From Clostridium sp. CAG:967 (GTDB taxonomy: Bacteria; Cyanobacteriota; Vampirovibrionia; Gastranaerophilales; Gastranaerophilaceae): 11,154 nucleotides of DNA. Of this stretch, positions 1-7,272 are shown one piece after another. The stretch lies in NCBI GenBank assembly GCA_000433095.1, contig HF991484.1, forward strand, positions 70,372 to 81,525, given 5' to 3'. Numbering within the stretch: position 1 is the first letter of the stretch; every line of letters begins with the position of its first letter. The notes beneath the pieces were generated by a model. That model ran no database searches. It was given only the letters and a program-made list of their open reading frames with translations, and was not told where the DNA came from. Made by a program: the position numbers and the translations under genes.

Positions 1-817
1 ACCCGCCACATTGGGGCTTTTAGGAATTTTTTAGGACACTCATGCGCATTTACCTTAGCTGAGGTGCTAATTACTCTCGGCATTATTGGTGTGGTTGCGG
101 CAATGACAATGCCGTCGCTTATTCAGGATAAACAAGATAAAGAACGGGTTTCACAGTTAAAAAAGGTTTATTCATCTCTCAGTCAGGCATTTATTATGGC
201 AGGTGGGGGGAAAGGGAAACCTGGTGACTGGGGGGTGGGTTGCGGAAAACGGAACACCTGATGAATGGGGAATGGCAGAAATGTATGATGAAATAAGCCA
301 TTATCAAATGGCAACCAAGTTTGCCAAATATCTTAAACTTTCGGAAAACTGTATTGATATGGACCAAGCTTCAATAAATAAAGTTTGCAATCCCAGTACA
401 AATTTAAGACCTAAAAACACGTCAAGAAGTGTTATATTACTTGACGGTACACTTGTTACATTCAGGAGTTGGAACAGTAAATGCAATTTTATCTATACCT
501 ATGATAATCAAAATACAGCATTAAAAAATACTTGCGGACAAATTAGTGTTGACCTAAACGGCAATAAACTGCCAAATGAAAGTGGTCGCGACAGATTTCA
601 GTTTTATGTAACAAAAACGTCATTAATTCCCTATGGAGTACAAGATGATCTTCATCAATTTGAAAAAGCCTGCAACAAAAAAAATACGACCCCGCCTTAT
701 CCTGATTTTTCAGAAGATTTAATGTTTGCCTGCACAGCCTGGGTATTATACAATGAAAATATGGATTATTTGAAATGTGATGATTTAAGCTGGAACGGTA
801 AAACTAAGTGCAAATAA
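1..817 (+). pseudogene. Type IV pilin-like prepilin (pilin 1), 5'-truncated and frameshifted
   Basis: This is a secreted or pilus-type subunit with a class III (prepilin) signal. The frame is open from base 1 without an in-frame ATG, GTG or TTG before codon 64, so the start lies outside the window. The processing site reads S-C-A|F-T-L-A-E (mature Phe at 49-51, Glu at +5), followed by a hydrophobic helix. Frame 1 stops at 259-261. The rest of the protein continues in frame 2 to 817. The switch fits best at the G6 run 230-235: with five G the join reads P-G-D-W-G-W-V-A-E-N-G, and D-W-G matches the S-D-W-G-L of pilin 2 (7273-8052). An alternative site is the G6 run at 205-210. The C-terminal part has eight Cys and ends L-K-C-D-D-L-S-W-N-G-K-T-K-C-K, almost as in pilin 2. 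It may be a true pseudogene, a phase-variable gene or a homopolymer sequencing error. The family is clear; the function of this subunit is not known. Confidence 0.8.
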
Positions 818-843
818 AAAAAGAGCCTTTTAAGGCTCTTTTT
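818..843. terminator. Bidirectional Rho-independent terminator between pilin 1 and glmS
   Basis: GAGCCT pairs with AGGCTC around a short T-rich loop, and the stem extends through A-T pairs on both sides. T runs follow the stem on both strands, so it can end both convergent genes. It starts directly after the pilin stop and ends one base before the glmS stop. Confidence 0.85.
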
Positions 844-844
844 A

Positions 845-2689
845 TTATTCAACCGTAACTGATTTTGCAAGGTTTCTCGGCTGGTCAACGTCTTTGCCGA
901 GAAATTCCGCAATATAATAAGCTATTAGCTGCAATGGTATCATTGCTATAATCGGCGAGAAAAGCTCCTGAACATCAGGCACTCTGATAATGTGTTCAAA
1001 CAAATCATTAAGCTTTTCATCTTTAGAATTTGTTAAGGCAATCATTCTTGCGTTTCTTGCCTTTGCTTCTTCGCTGTTTGAAAGCAGTTTTTCATAAACA
1101 GAGCCGTTCATCAAAATTGATAATACAGGCATTGTTTCATCCAGCATTGCAATAGGTCCGTGTTTCAATTCACCGGCAGGATATCCGGTTGCATTAATAT
1201 AGCTGATTTCTTTCAATTTTAAAGCACCTTCAAGCGCTGTCGGGAAGTTAATACCTCTTGCTATATAAATAAAATCTTTAGTGTTAGCATATACTTTTGC
1301 AACTTCCTGAATATTTTCTTTGTGAGCAAGAATTTGCTCAATCTTTTGAGGTAAAACCATCAATTCTGCTTTTAAGGATGTTAATGTTGATGCTGCTATA
1401 CTGTCTTTAATTTCTGCCATATATAAAGACAGGAGATAAAATGCCATTAACTGTGCAATATATGATTTTGTTGCTGCAACAGAAACTTCAATTCCCGCAT
1501 TTACAGGCACTAAGCTGTCAGCTTCTCTTGCCATGGCACTGTCTGGTCTGTTTGTAATGATTAAAATATGCGAACCTTTTGCCTTTGCCTGTTTAATAGC
1601 AGTCAAAGTGTCCGCTGTTTCACCGGATTGAGATACACCTATTACAAGAGTATGTTCATCAGTAACTGTTTTTCTGTAAATATATTCGCTTGAAGCTTCC
1701 ACATCAACCGCAATACCGCAAAAACTTTCAATCAGATATTTTCCAATCATTGCAGCGTGTAAAGATGTTCCGCATGCAATAATTTGAATTCTGTTTAAAT
1801 TTTTCAAAGTTTCTTTATTTAACTTAACTTCGTTAAGTATAATATTTTCGTCAGGTGCATGAAGTCTGCCTACAAGTATGTTTCTAATAACATCAGGCTG
1901 TTCATGAATTTCTTTAAGCATAAAATGTTTATATCCCATCTTGCTTAAAGCTACAGGCTCCCATGGAAGAACTTCAACCTTAGGAGTAATCTTATTACCT
2001 TCGATATCAATAATATTTAAACTGTCAGGCGTTAATGTCGCAATTTGATTATCATTTAAATAAATAGCTTTCTTTGTGTGTTTAATAATTGCAGGAACAT
2101 CAGATGCCGCAAAATATTCACCGTCGCCTTCTCCTACAAGAAGCGGCGCATTTCGTTTTGTAATAACAAGTTTGTCTTTACAGTTGTTGTGCATTACACA
2201 TAATGCATACGCACCTTCTATTTCTTCTGATGCAAGTCTTACAGCCTCTGTCAAATCTTGGGTTTCTGCATATTTTCTTGCAACAAGATGCGCTACCGCC
2301 TCAGTGTCTGTCTGAGAACGGAAAACACAGCCGTCTTTTGATAATTCTTCTCTTAATTCTTTATAGTTTTCAATAATACCGTTATGAACAACTACAAGGT
2401 TTCCGCATGTACAAGTATGCGGATGAGCATTCAACAGAGTAGGTGCACCGTGAGTTGCCCATCTGATATGTCCGATACCCATTGTAGAGCTTGAATATTC
2501 ACTTACATGTCCTTTTAATTCTTCACGCAAATTCTGTAATTTACCTATAGCTTTATATACCTTTATGTCAGTATCGCACATTACTGCAACACCGGAAGAA
2601 TCATAACCTCTGTATTCAAGTTGTTCAAGACCGTCAACTAAAATATCCACAACAGGTCTTTTACCTACATATCCTACTATTCCGCACAT
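845..2689 (-). CDS. glmS: Glutamine-fructose-6-phosphate aminotransferase (isomerizing)
   Basis: It makes glucosamine-6-phosphate from fructose-6-phosphate and glutamine in the cytosol, the first step towards UDP-GlcNAc for peptidoglycan and lipopolysaccharide. The protein has 614 aa, the usual length (E. coli about 609). The N-terminal glutaminase domain (about 1-225) starts M-C-G-I-V-G, with Cys2 as nucleophile after Met removal, and shows R-W-A-T-H-G (76-81), N-G-I-I-E-N-Y (103-109) and S-Q-T-D-T-E (125-130). Two SIS sugar-isomerase domains follow: C-G-T-S (306-309) and S-Q-S-G-E-T (353-358), then the catalytic Glu494 region and H510. The C-terminus D-Q-P-R-N-L-A-K-S-V-T-V-E carries the conserved lysine (Lys609). 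The ATG is supported by GGGAGAG seven bases upstream. It is monocistronic, with its own promoter and terminator. There is no glmS ribozyme: the predicted leader is only about 30 nt. Confidence 0.97.
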   Translation of the reverse strand: MCGIVGYVGKRPVVDILVDGLEQLEYRGYDSSGVAVMCDTDIKVYKAIGKLQNLREELKGHVSEYSSSTMGIGHIRWATHGAPTLLNAHPHTCTCGNLVVVHNGIIENYKELREELSKDGCVFRSQTDTEAVAHLVARKYAETQDLTEAVRLASEEIEGAYALCVMHNNCKDKLVITKRNAPLLVGEGDGEYFAASDVPAIIKHTKKAIYLNDNQIATLTPDSLNIIDIEGNKITPKVEVLPWEPVALSKMGYKHFMLKEIHEQPDVIRNILVGRLHAPDENIILNEVKLNKETLKNLNRIQIIACGTSLHAAMIGKYLIESFCGIAVDVEASSEYIYRKTVTDEHTLVIGVSQSGETADTLTAIKQAKAKGSHILIITNRPDSAMAREADSLVPVNAGIEVSVAATKSYIAQLMAFYLLSLYMAEIKDSIAASTLTSLKAELMVLPQKIEQILAHKENIQEVAKVYANTKDFIYIARGINFPTALEGALKLKEISYINATGYPAGELKHGPIAMLDETMPVLSILMNGSVYEKLLSNSEEAKARNARMIALTNSKDEKLNDLFEHIIRVPDVQELFSPIIAMIPLQLIAYYIAEFLGKDVDQPRNLAKSVTVE

Positions 2690-2696
2690 ATATTTT

Positions 2697-2703
2697 CTCT
2701 CCC
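2697..2703 (-). promoter_or_regulatory. glmS ribosome binding site
   Basis: On the minus strand this reads GGGAGAG, seven bases before the ATG at 2689. It fixes the start at M-C-G-I-V-G, which the Cys2 nucleophile also requires. Confidence 0.7.
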
Positions 2704-2726
2704 ATAAATCTTATCTGTGTAGGGAC

Positions 2727-2755
2727 ATTATAGCATTGAAAAATACAAATTTAAA
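2727..2755 (-). promoter_or_regulatory. glmS promoter (extended -10)
   Basis: On the minus strand a perfect TATAAT (2732-2727) is preceded by TGC, giving an extended -10. A 17-bp spacer separates it from TTTAAA (2755-2750), which matches the -35 consensus at 4 of 6. Transcription should start near 2720, about 30 nt before the glmS ATG. Confidence 0.65.
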
Positions 2756-2841
2756 TATCCTTATAAAAGTTTTACATTGGACTTGCAAATATATAAAAAA
2801 TATAGTAACATTATCACGTATATAAAATAAGAGGAAATATT

Positions 2842-3543
2842 ATGAAAAAGATTTTGTTACTGCTGGGTGTGCTTTTAATCGGAACATGCTCGTTTGCTGA
2901 AGAAATTATGGTTATTCGTGGCGTTAATATGGACAACTTCTGGAAAAAGAAAGGTATTGACGAACAAAAAGTTATTCAGGTAGGACAAAAAATTATGCTT
3001 GATAACAAAATACCAAGACGTATACCTATTTTTGTAGACAGCAAAAAGACTATAGAGGCTTATTCTTCACTTTATGATAAAAAAGTTGTTATTCATGAAG
3101 GAATGTTTTTCTACATAGATAACGATGATGAACTTGCTTATGTACTATCCCATGAAATAGCACATTCAGTTGAAGCTTATGGCGGGATGATGAAATATAT
3201 GGCAATAAATTCTAATTCAAAAAAATATGAACAAAAAGCCGATCTTAACGGCATTGATTATATGGTAAAAGCAGGATACGACCCGATTGCTGCCATTACA
3301 ATGGGAAATAAAATCTTTGGAGAACCTGTTTGGGATTGGGGATTTACATATTTACACCCGAAAGGTTCTAAAAGACTTATTGATATGTATAAATATATTT
3401 ATGTTAAATATCCTCAATATTTGAATTCTCCTCTTACAAAATCACCGTCATACAAAAATTTTGAATACAGTATGGCAAAAGAAATCAGAGAATTCCAACA
3501 AAAACAAAAAAGACGTCAGATGAAACAACAGGAAAATATATAA
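2842..3543 (+). CDS. Secreted M48-family-like zinc metallopeptidase
   Basis: The 233-aa protein is a predicted exported zinc protease. An N-terminal signal peptide (M-K-K, then a Leu-rich core, G-T-C-S-F-A|E-E, cleavage near 19/20) is followed by a compact peptidase domain. The HExxH motif is H104-E-I-A-H108 in the context V-L-S-H-E-I-A-H-S. A third zinc ligand fits E130 in E-Q-K-A-D, the E-x-x-A-D motif of M48 enzymes, followed by G-Y-D-P as in BepA- and Oma1-like proteins. The C-terminus is Lys/Gln-rich. There is no transmembrane segment beyond the signal, so it probably works in the periplasm or outside; the substrate is unknown. The start has AAGAGGA six bases upstream. The stop overlaps the next ATG (TAATG), so the pair is translationally coupled. 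Upstream is AT-rich and several weak promoter matches are possible (for example TATAGT at 2801); I cannot choose one. Confidence 0.85.
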   Translation: MKKILLLLGVLLIGTCSFAEEIMVIRGVNMDNFWKKKGIDEQKVIQVGQKIMLDNKIPRRIPIFVDSKKTIEAYSSLYDKKVVIHEGMFFYIDNDDELAYVLSHEIAHSVEAYGGMMKYMAINSNSKKYEQKADLNGIDYMVKAGYDPIAAITMGNKIFGEPVWDWGFTYLHPKGSKRLIDMYKYIYVKYPQYLNSPLTKSPSYKNFEYSMAKEIREFQQKQKRRQMKQQENI

Positions 3544-4379
3544 TGATAAAAAAAATTATTACTGCATGTATTTTATTAACAGGAATTGCCTCTTTCGCAG
3601 AGGAAGTTCCTGTTACAATAACTCCTGTGAGCAAAATCACAACAGCGGACAAAAACCTGAAAGAAGGTAATGCCGTTGATTTTAAGGATGTTAATTCAGG
3701 AGAAATAATAACAGGTATTATTAGAGAACTAAAACCGAACGGTTTTGCAGGCGAACAGGCAACACTATATATTGACAACTTCAAATATAAAAATTCCAAT
3801 AAAAGATTAAGCGGTCAAATATACATAAAAGGCGGAGAACACAAAAAATATCAAGAACTTGCCAATAACGGACTTGTACCTGTTGTAGGATTTATAAGAG
3901 GCGGTGAAGTCATTCTTAAGCCTGAAAAAACTCAATTGGTTGTGTTCTTTAGCGATTTTATAAATTCAGAGGAAACTCCTATAAAAATAAAGCCTGCACA
4001 AAAAATTTCAACCTGTTATGATGAAATTGAAGTCGGCGATAAAATAAAATTCTCTGTGGTTAAAGATGTATACAAAAACGGAAAATTATATATTAAAAAA
4101 GGGACACCAATATATGGTGTTGTCGATTATGTAAGCGACAACGGCTGGGCTTATGATAACGCTCAAATAGATTTCAAAAAATTCAGATTAAAAAATATTG
4201 ACGGCAAAGTAATTGAGACTACAAGCCCTGTTTCTATCAATGGTTTTGATATTCTAAAATACAAGGGTAAAAGAACAGCACAATTTTTTAATTATTGCGG
4301 AGTTGTATTCAGAGGCAAAGAGGTTGAAATTCTGCCTGAAAAAGATAATTTGGAATTTAACATATGGATTGACAAATAA
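3543..4379 (+). CDS. Secreted protein with two tandem copies of one domain, function unknown
   Basis: The 278-aa protein begins with a signal peptide (M-I-K-K, hydrophobic core, I-A-S-F-A|E-E, cleavage near 19/20). I do not recognise a named family. The mature part looks like an internal duplication. Residues about 24-137 and 148-277 align: I-T-P-V-S-K-I-T with I-K-P-A-Q-K-I-S; N-G-F-A with N-G-W-A; F-K-Y-K-N with F-R-L-K-N; and R-G-G-E-V-I-L-K-P-E-K with R-G-K-E-V-E-I-L-P-E-K. Alternating hydrophobic residues suggest beta-rich folds. It starts in the last base of the metallopeptidase stop codon (TAATG), with CAGGAA about eight bases upstream, so the two are made together. It may be a partner, inhibitor or substrate of the protease, or an envelope protein; nothing in the sequence decides this. 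Confidence 0.8.
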   Translation: MIKKIITACILLTGIASFAEEVPVTITPVSKITTADKNLKEGNAVDFKDVNSGEIITGIIRELKPNGFAGEQATLYIDNFKYKNSNKRLSGQIYIKGGEHKKYQELANNGLVPVVGFIRGGEVILKPEKTQLVVFFSDFINSEETPIKIKPAQKISTCYDEIEVGDKIKFSVVKDVYKNGKLYIKKGTPIYGVVDYVSDNGWAYDNAQIDFKKFRLKNIDGKVIETTSPVSINGFDILKYKGKRTAQFFNYCGVVFRGKEVEILPEKDNLEFNIWIDK

Positions 4380-4380
4380 A

Positions 4381-4405
4381 AAAGGAACGGCATAACCGTT
4401 CCTTT
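4381..4405. terminator. Hairpin terminator between the secreted-protein gene and clpB
   Basis: A ten-base perfect stem AAAGGAACGG / CCGTTCCTTT surrounds the loop CATAA. On the minus strand a T-rich tract (TTTTTTATTT) follows, so it is best placed to end clpB. The plus-strand tail (TTTAATATTT) is weaker but can also serve the convergent gene ending at 4379. Confidence 0.8.
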
Positions 4406-4413
4406 AATATTTA

Positions 4414-7014
4414 TTAAGCTTCTTTTTTGAAGACAATTTCATCATTATCCACATCAATAACTATCTTATCTCCACGCAGAAATTTTTGTGAAAGAATTTG
4501 TTTTGATAACGGATTTTCAATCAACTGTCTGATTACACGTTTTAGCGGTCTTGCACCGTATACAGGGTTAAATCCACGTGTGGCAAGGAATTCTTTAGCT
4601 TCAGGAGTGATTTCAATATCAATTTCCTGATCTTTCAAGAGTTTTCTCAGGTAATCCATTTGAATATCTACAATTTGAGATAATTCTTGTAAATTTAAAG
4701 CCTTAAAGAAAATTGTTTCATCTATTCTGTTTAAGAATTCAGGTTTAAATCTGCTTCTTAAAACTTCCATAACTTTGTTTTTGGTTTCTTCAAAGTCAGT
4801 TTTTGAAACAAGGCTGTTTAATGTATTTTCAAGAATAATGTCACTTCCTATATTACTTGTCATAATAATAAGAGTATTTTTAAAATCAACGGTTCTTCCT
4901 TTAGAATCAGTCAATCTGCCGTCATCAAATATCTGAAGCATTATGTTGAAAACATCAGGGTGAGCTTTTTCAATTTCATCAAAAAGCACAACAGAATATG
5001 GTTTTCTTCTTACTGCTTCTGTCAACTGACCGCCTTCATCATATCCGACATATCCCGGAGGAGCACCGACAAGTCTTGATACATTATGTTTTTCCATATA
5101 CTCAGACATATCAATACGGATTAATGCATCTTCATCGTTAAACATAAATTCTGCAAGTGATTTTGCGAGTTCGGTTTTACCAACACCTGTCGGACCTAAG
5201 AATAAAAATGTACCTATAGGCCGTTTTGGATCTTTCAAGCCTGAACGTGCACGACGGATAGAATCTGCAACGACTTCTACAGCTTCCTCCTGACCGATTA
5301 AACGTTTATGAAGAATGTCCTCCATATTAATAAGTTTTTGTTTTTCACTTTCAACAAGCTTGTTAACAGGAATACCTGTCCATTTGCTTACAACATTTGC
5401 AATATCGTCTTCATCAATTTCTTCTTTTAAAAGTTGATTTGATGTTTTTTCTTTATTTTGTATAGCCTTTAACTGTTTTTCAAGTTCCATAAGCTTACCG
5501 TATTTTAGTTCTGCAGCAGTTTGTAAGTCAACATTTCGTTCGGCTTCTTCTATTTTGTTTCTGACTTTATCAATTTCTTCTTTAATACCTGCTTCGCCCA
5601 CAATTGAAGCCTTTTCTTGTTCCCATTGAGTTTTCATTTTTGATATTTTTTCATCAAGTTCAACAATTTGATTGGAAATATCAGCAACTTTAGCTCTTGC
5701 TTCATCGTCATCCTCTTTTTTTAAGGCTTCACGTTCGATTTCCAATTGAATTTTTTGGCGCATCATTTTATCTATTTCCTCAGGCATTGAATCTATTTCA
5801 ATACGCAAAGAAGAAGCAGCTTCATCAATCAAATCAATAGCTTTATCAGGCAAAAATCTGTCAGTAATATACCTGTCTGAGAGTTTTGCAGCTTGAATAA
5901 GAGCACTGTCCAAAATACGTATACCATGATGAACCTCATATTTTTCCTTCAATCCTCTTAATATACTGATTGTGTCTTCAACAGAAGGCTCACCAACCAT
6001 TACCGGCTGAAAACGTCTTTCTAACGCAGGGTCTTTTTCAATATATTTTCTGTACTCGTTAATTGTAGTAGCTCCGATAGTTCGTAAAACACCACGTGCA
6101 AGCATAGGTTTCAAGAGGTTTCCTGCATCCATAGAACCTTCTGTAGCTCCGGCGCCTACAACTGTATGAAGTTCATCAATGAACATTACAATTTCACCGT
6201 TTGATTCTTCCACCTCTTTTAACACTGCTTTCAAACGTTCTTCAAATTCACCTCTGAATTTAGCACCTGCAACAAGTGCACCTAAGTCTAATGATATCAG
6301 TTTTACATCCTTAAGGCTTTCCGGCACGTCTCCACGAACAATTCGCTGTGCAAGCCCTTCAACAATAGCTGTTTTACCAACCCCGGGTTCACCGATTAAT
6401 ACAGGGTTATTTTTGGTACGCCTGTTTAATACCTGAATTATACGTCTGACTTCTTCGTCACGACCTATAACAGGATCTAACTTTCCTTTTCTGGCAAGCG
6501 CTGTTAAGTCTGTTGAATATTTTTCAAGCGCTTTCATATTTTCTTCTGCATTTTTATTATCCACTTTTTTATTTCCTCTTATTTTCTTCATTACATTTAA
6601 AACAGTGTTTGTGTTTACATTGTAATTTCTTAAAAGAAGCTGCATTTCACTGTTATCCAATTTGGTCATTGCAACGAGAATACATTCTATACCAATGTAT
6701 TCATCCTTGAATTCTTCCGCCTGTTGACCTGCAAGATTTAAAAGCTGATAAGTCTGTGCAGACAAAAACACCTGACCGGACGGAGGTCCTGATATTGTAG
6801 GAAAAGAATTAATAACGCTTACAACCTTATCAATAAATCCTTGATTTAAAAGTTTTAATTCAGTTAAATAATCCTTGATTATCCCTTCACCTTTAATCAT
6901 AGCGAGCATAATATGTGCAGGCTGCAATTCGGAATTTTTATGCGATTGCATTATAGCACCTGCTGAATTCAATATCTCTTGAGAATAATTAGTAAACTTT
7001 TCAAAATCTGGCAT
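4414..7014 (-). CDS. clpB: ATP-dependent protein disaggregase ClpB
   Basis: A cytosolic AAA+ hexamer that extracts polypeptides from aggregates with DnaK/DnaJ/GrpE. The protein has 866 aa (E. coli 857). In order: N-domain (about 1-145); NBD1 with Walker A G-E-P-G-V-G-K-T (208-215), Walker B V-M-F-I-D-E (276-281) and L-E-R-R-F (331-335); the long coiled-coil middle domain (about 405-525) that distinguishes ClpB from ClpA/ClpC; NBD2 with Walker A G-P-T-G-V-G-K-T (607-614), pore loop G-Y-V-G (654-657), Walker B V-V-L-F-D-E (675-680) and sensor-2 G-A-R (820-822). No ClpP-binding loop is apparent. The frame extends to a TTG at 7023, but the AAAGGAG site (7024-7030) touches that codon, while it lies nine bases before the ATG at 7014 (M-P-D-F-E-K-F), so I chose the ATG. 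Two TAA codons in a row end the gene. No CIRCE element is visible upstream. Confidence 0.97.
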   Translation of the reverse strand: MPDFEKFTNYSQEILNSAGAIMQSHKNSELQPAHIMLAMIKGEGIIKDYLTELKLLNQGFIDKVVSVINSFPTISGPPSGQVFLSAQTYQLLNLAGQQAEEFKDEYIGIECILVAMTKLDNSEMQLLLRNYNVNTNTVLNVMKKIRGNKKVDNKNAEENMKALEKYSTDLTALARKGKLDPVIGRDEEVRRIIQVLNRRTKNNPVLIGEPGVGKTAIVEGLAQRIVRGDVPESLKDVKLISLDLGALVAGAKFRGEFEERLKAVLKEVEESNGEIVMFIDELHTVVGAGATEGSMDAGNLLKPMLARGVLRTIGATTINEYRKYIEKDPALERRFQPVMVGEPSVEDTISILRGLKEKYEVHHGIRILDSALIQAAKLSDRYITDRFLPDKAIDLIDEAASSLRIEIDSMPEEIDKMMRQKIQLEIEREALKKEDDDEARAKVADISNQIVELDEKISKMKTQWEQEKASIVGEAGIKEEIDKVRNKIEEAERNVDLQTAAELKYGKLMELEKQLKAIQNKEKTSNQLLKEEIDEDDIANVVSKWTGIPVNKLVESEKQKLINMEDILHKRLIGQEEAVEVVADSIRRARSGLKDPKRPIGTFLFLGPTGVGKTELAKSLAEFMFNDEDALIRIDMSEYMEKHNVSRLVGAPPGYVGYDEGGQLTEAVRRKPYSVVLFDEIEKAHPDVFNIMLQIFDDGRLTDSKGRTVDFKNTLIIMTSNIGSDIILENTLNSLVSKTDFEETKNKVMEVLRSRFKPEFLNRIDETIFFKALNLQELSQIVDIQMDYLRKLLKDQEIDIEITPEAKEFLATRGFNPVYGARPLKRVIRQLIENPLSKQILSQKFLRGDKIVIDVDNDEIVFKKEA

Positions 7015-7023
7015 ACAAATCAA

Positions 7024-7030
7024 CTCCTTT
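7024..7030 (-). promoter_or_regulatory. clpB ribosome binding site that decides the start
   Basis: On the minus strand this reads AAAGGAG, nine bases before ATG 7014 and directly abutting the in-frame TTG at 7023. The spacing excludes the TTG and supports M-P-D-F-E-K-F as N-terminus. Confidence 0.75.
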
Positions 7031-7089
7031 TTTACATAACCTTATAGTTTAATTTTAACGTTATTTTTAGAAAAGTCATTGAAATTAAT

Positions 7090-7118
7090 TTTAAATTAAT
7101 ATTTACAATTATTGACAA
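7090..7118 (-). promoter_or_regulatory. Possible clpB promoter
   Basis: On the minus strand TTGTCA (7118-7113), 17 bp, then TTTAAA (7095-7090). The -35 matches 5 of 6 and the -10 only 4 of 6. Its -35 overlaps the opposing pilin 2 -35. The start would be near 7083, with a leader of about 70 nt. This is a weak match in very AT-rich DNA. Confidence 0.3.
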
Positions 7119-7140
7119 AATATTGAAAATGATAAATAAT
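7112..7140 (+). promoter_or_regulatory. Promoter for the small ORF / pilin 2
   Basis: A perfect -35 TTGACA (7112-7117), a 17-bp spacer, and -10 AATAAT (7135-7140, 5 of 6). Transcription would start near 7147, at the edge of the A9 run and just before AAGGAGG, giving a leader of about 15 nt. Starts at TTG 7123 or ATG 7129 would lie upstream of this transcript. Confidence 0.6.
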
Positions 7141-7147
7141 AAAAAAA

Positions 7148-7154
7148 AAGGAGG
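7148..7154 (+). promoter_or_regulatory. Perfect Shine-Dalgarno before the small ORF
   Basis: AAGGAGG lies eight bases before ATG 7163. It is the strongest ribosome binding site in the window, yet in the sequence as given it serves only an 18-codon ORF. No comparable site precedes any start in the pilin frame. Confidence 0.8.
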
Positions 7155-7162
7155 CTGGAATT

Positions 7163-7219
7163 ATGATAAGAGAAGCATTAAGAGTTGCCCCCCCCCCGAA
7201 AAGACAGGCGGCAGAATAG
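7163..7219 (+). CDS. 18-aa ORF with a C10 tract, upstream of pilin 2 (leader peptide or phase-variable gene start)
   Basis: The ORF reads MIREALRVAPPPKRQAAE and stops at TAG 7217-7219. It has a perfect AAGGAGG at eight-base spacing and a good promoter, so translation is likely. Codons 9-12 consist of the ten-C run at 7188-7197, giving three prolines in a row. If the run had 11 (or 8) C, the frame would continue through E-K-T-G-G-R-I-V and on into the pilin 2 frame, giving one protein of about 296 aa. With 9 or 12 C it stops at a TGA soon after. It is therefore either the true 5' end of pilin 2 in an off phase (or with a sequencing error), or a separate short leader peptide. No family is recognised. 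Confidence 0.5.
   Translation: MIREALRVAPPPKRQAAE
7188..7197 (+). repeat. Homopolymeric C10 tract
   Basis: Ten C in a row in otherwise AT-rich DNA, inside an ORF nine codons after a strong start. Such tracts are well-known slippage sites that switch surface genes on and off in other bacteria. It lies about 75 bases before the pilin 2 ATG. Confidence 0.9.
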
Positions 7220-7234
7220 TTTCAAACAAAACAC

Positions 7235-7263
7235 TTTACTTTTCTGAAAAAATATGTTATATT
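7235..7263 (+). promoter_or_regulatory. Possible second promoter of pilin 2, near-leaderless
   Basis: TTTACT (7235-7240, 4 of 6), 17 bp, then TATATT (7258-7263) preceded by TGT, an extended -10. The start would be near 7270, two or three bases before ATG 7273. This would explain why that ATG has no Shine-Dalgarno sequence. Confidence 0.35.
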
Positions 7264-7272
7264 AGTGATGTT

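Noticed and set aside
2076..2315. Plus-strand open frame inside glmS, and similar ones inside clpB, recO, pilT and trxB
   Set aside because: Low-complexity antisense shadows of conserved genes, without ribosome binding sites or recognisable domains.
2690..2841. glmS ribozyme/riboswitch upstream of glmS
   Set aside because: The predicted transcript start near 2720 leaves only about 30 nt of leader, too short for the ribozyme core, and no matching core was seen.
7015..7023. Upstream TTG start for clpB at 7023, adding three residues
   Set aside because: The only Shine-Dalgarno touches the TTG with no spacing but is well placed for ATG 7014, which also gives the usual N-terminus.
7015..7122. 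CIRCE (HrcA) operator or sigma-32-type promoter for clpB
   Set aside because: No TTAGCACTC/GAGTGCTAA pair and no CTTGAA...CCCCAT-like promoter is present.
7123..7272. Pilin 2 start at TTG 7123 or ATG 7129
   Set aside because: Neither has a ribosome binding site, both lie within or upstream of the -10 box of the best promoter, and the leader would be far too long for a prepilin.
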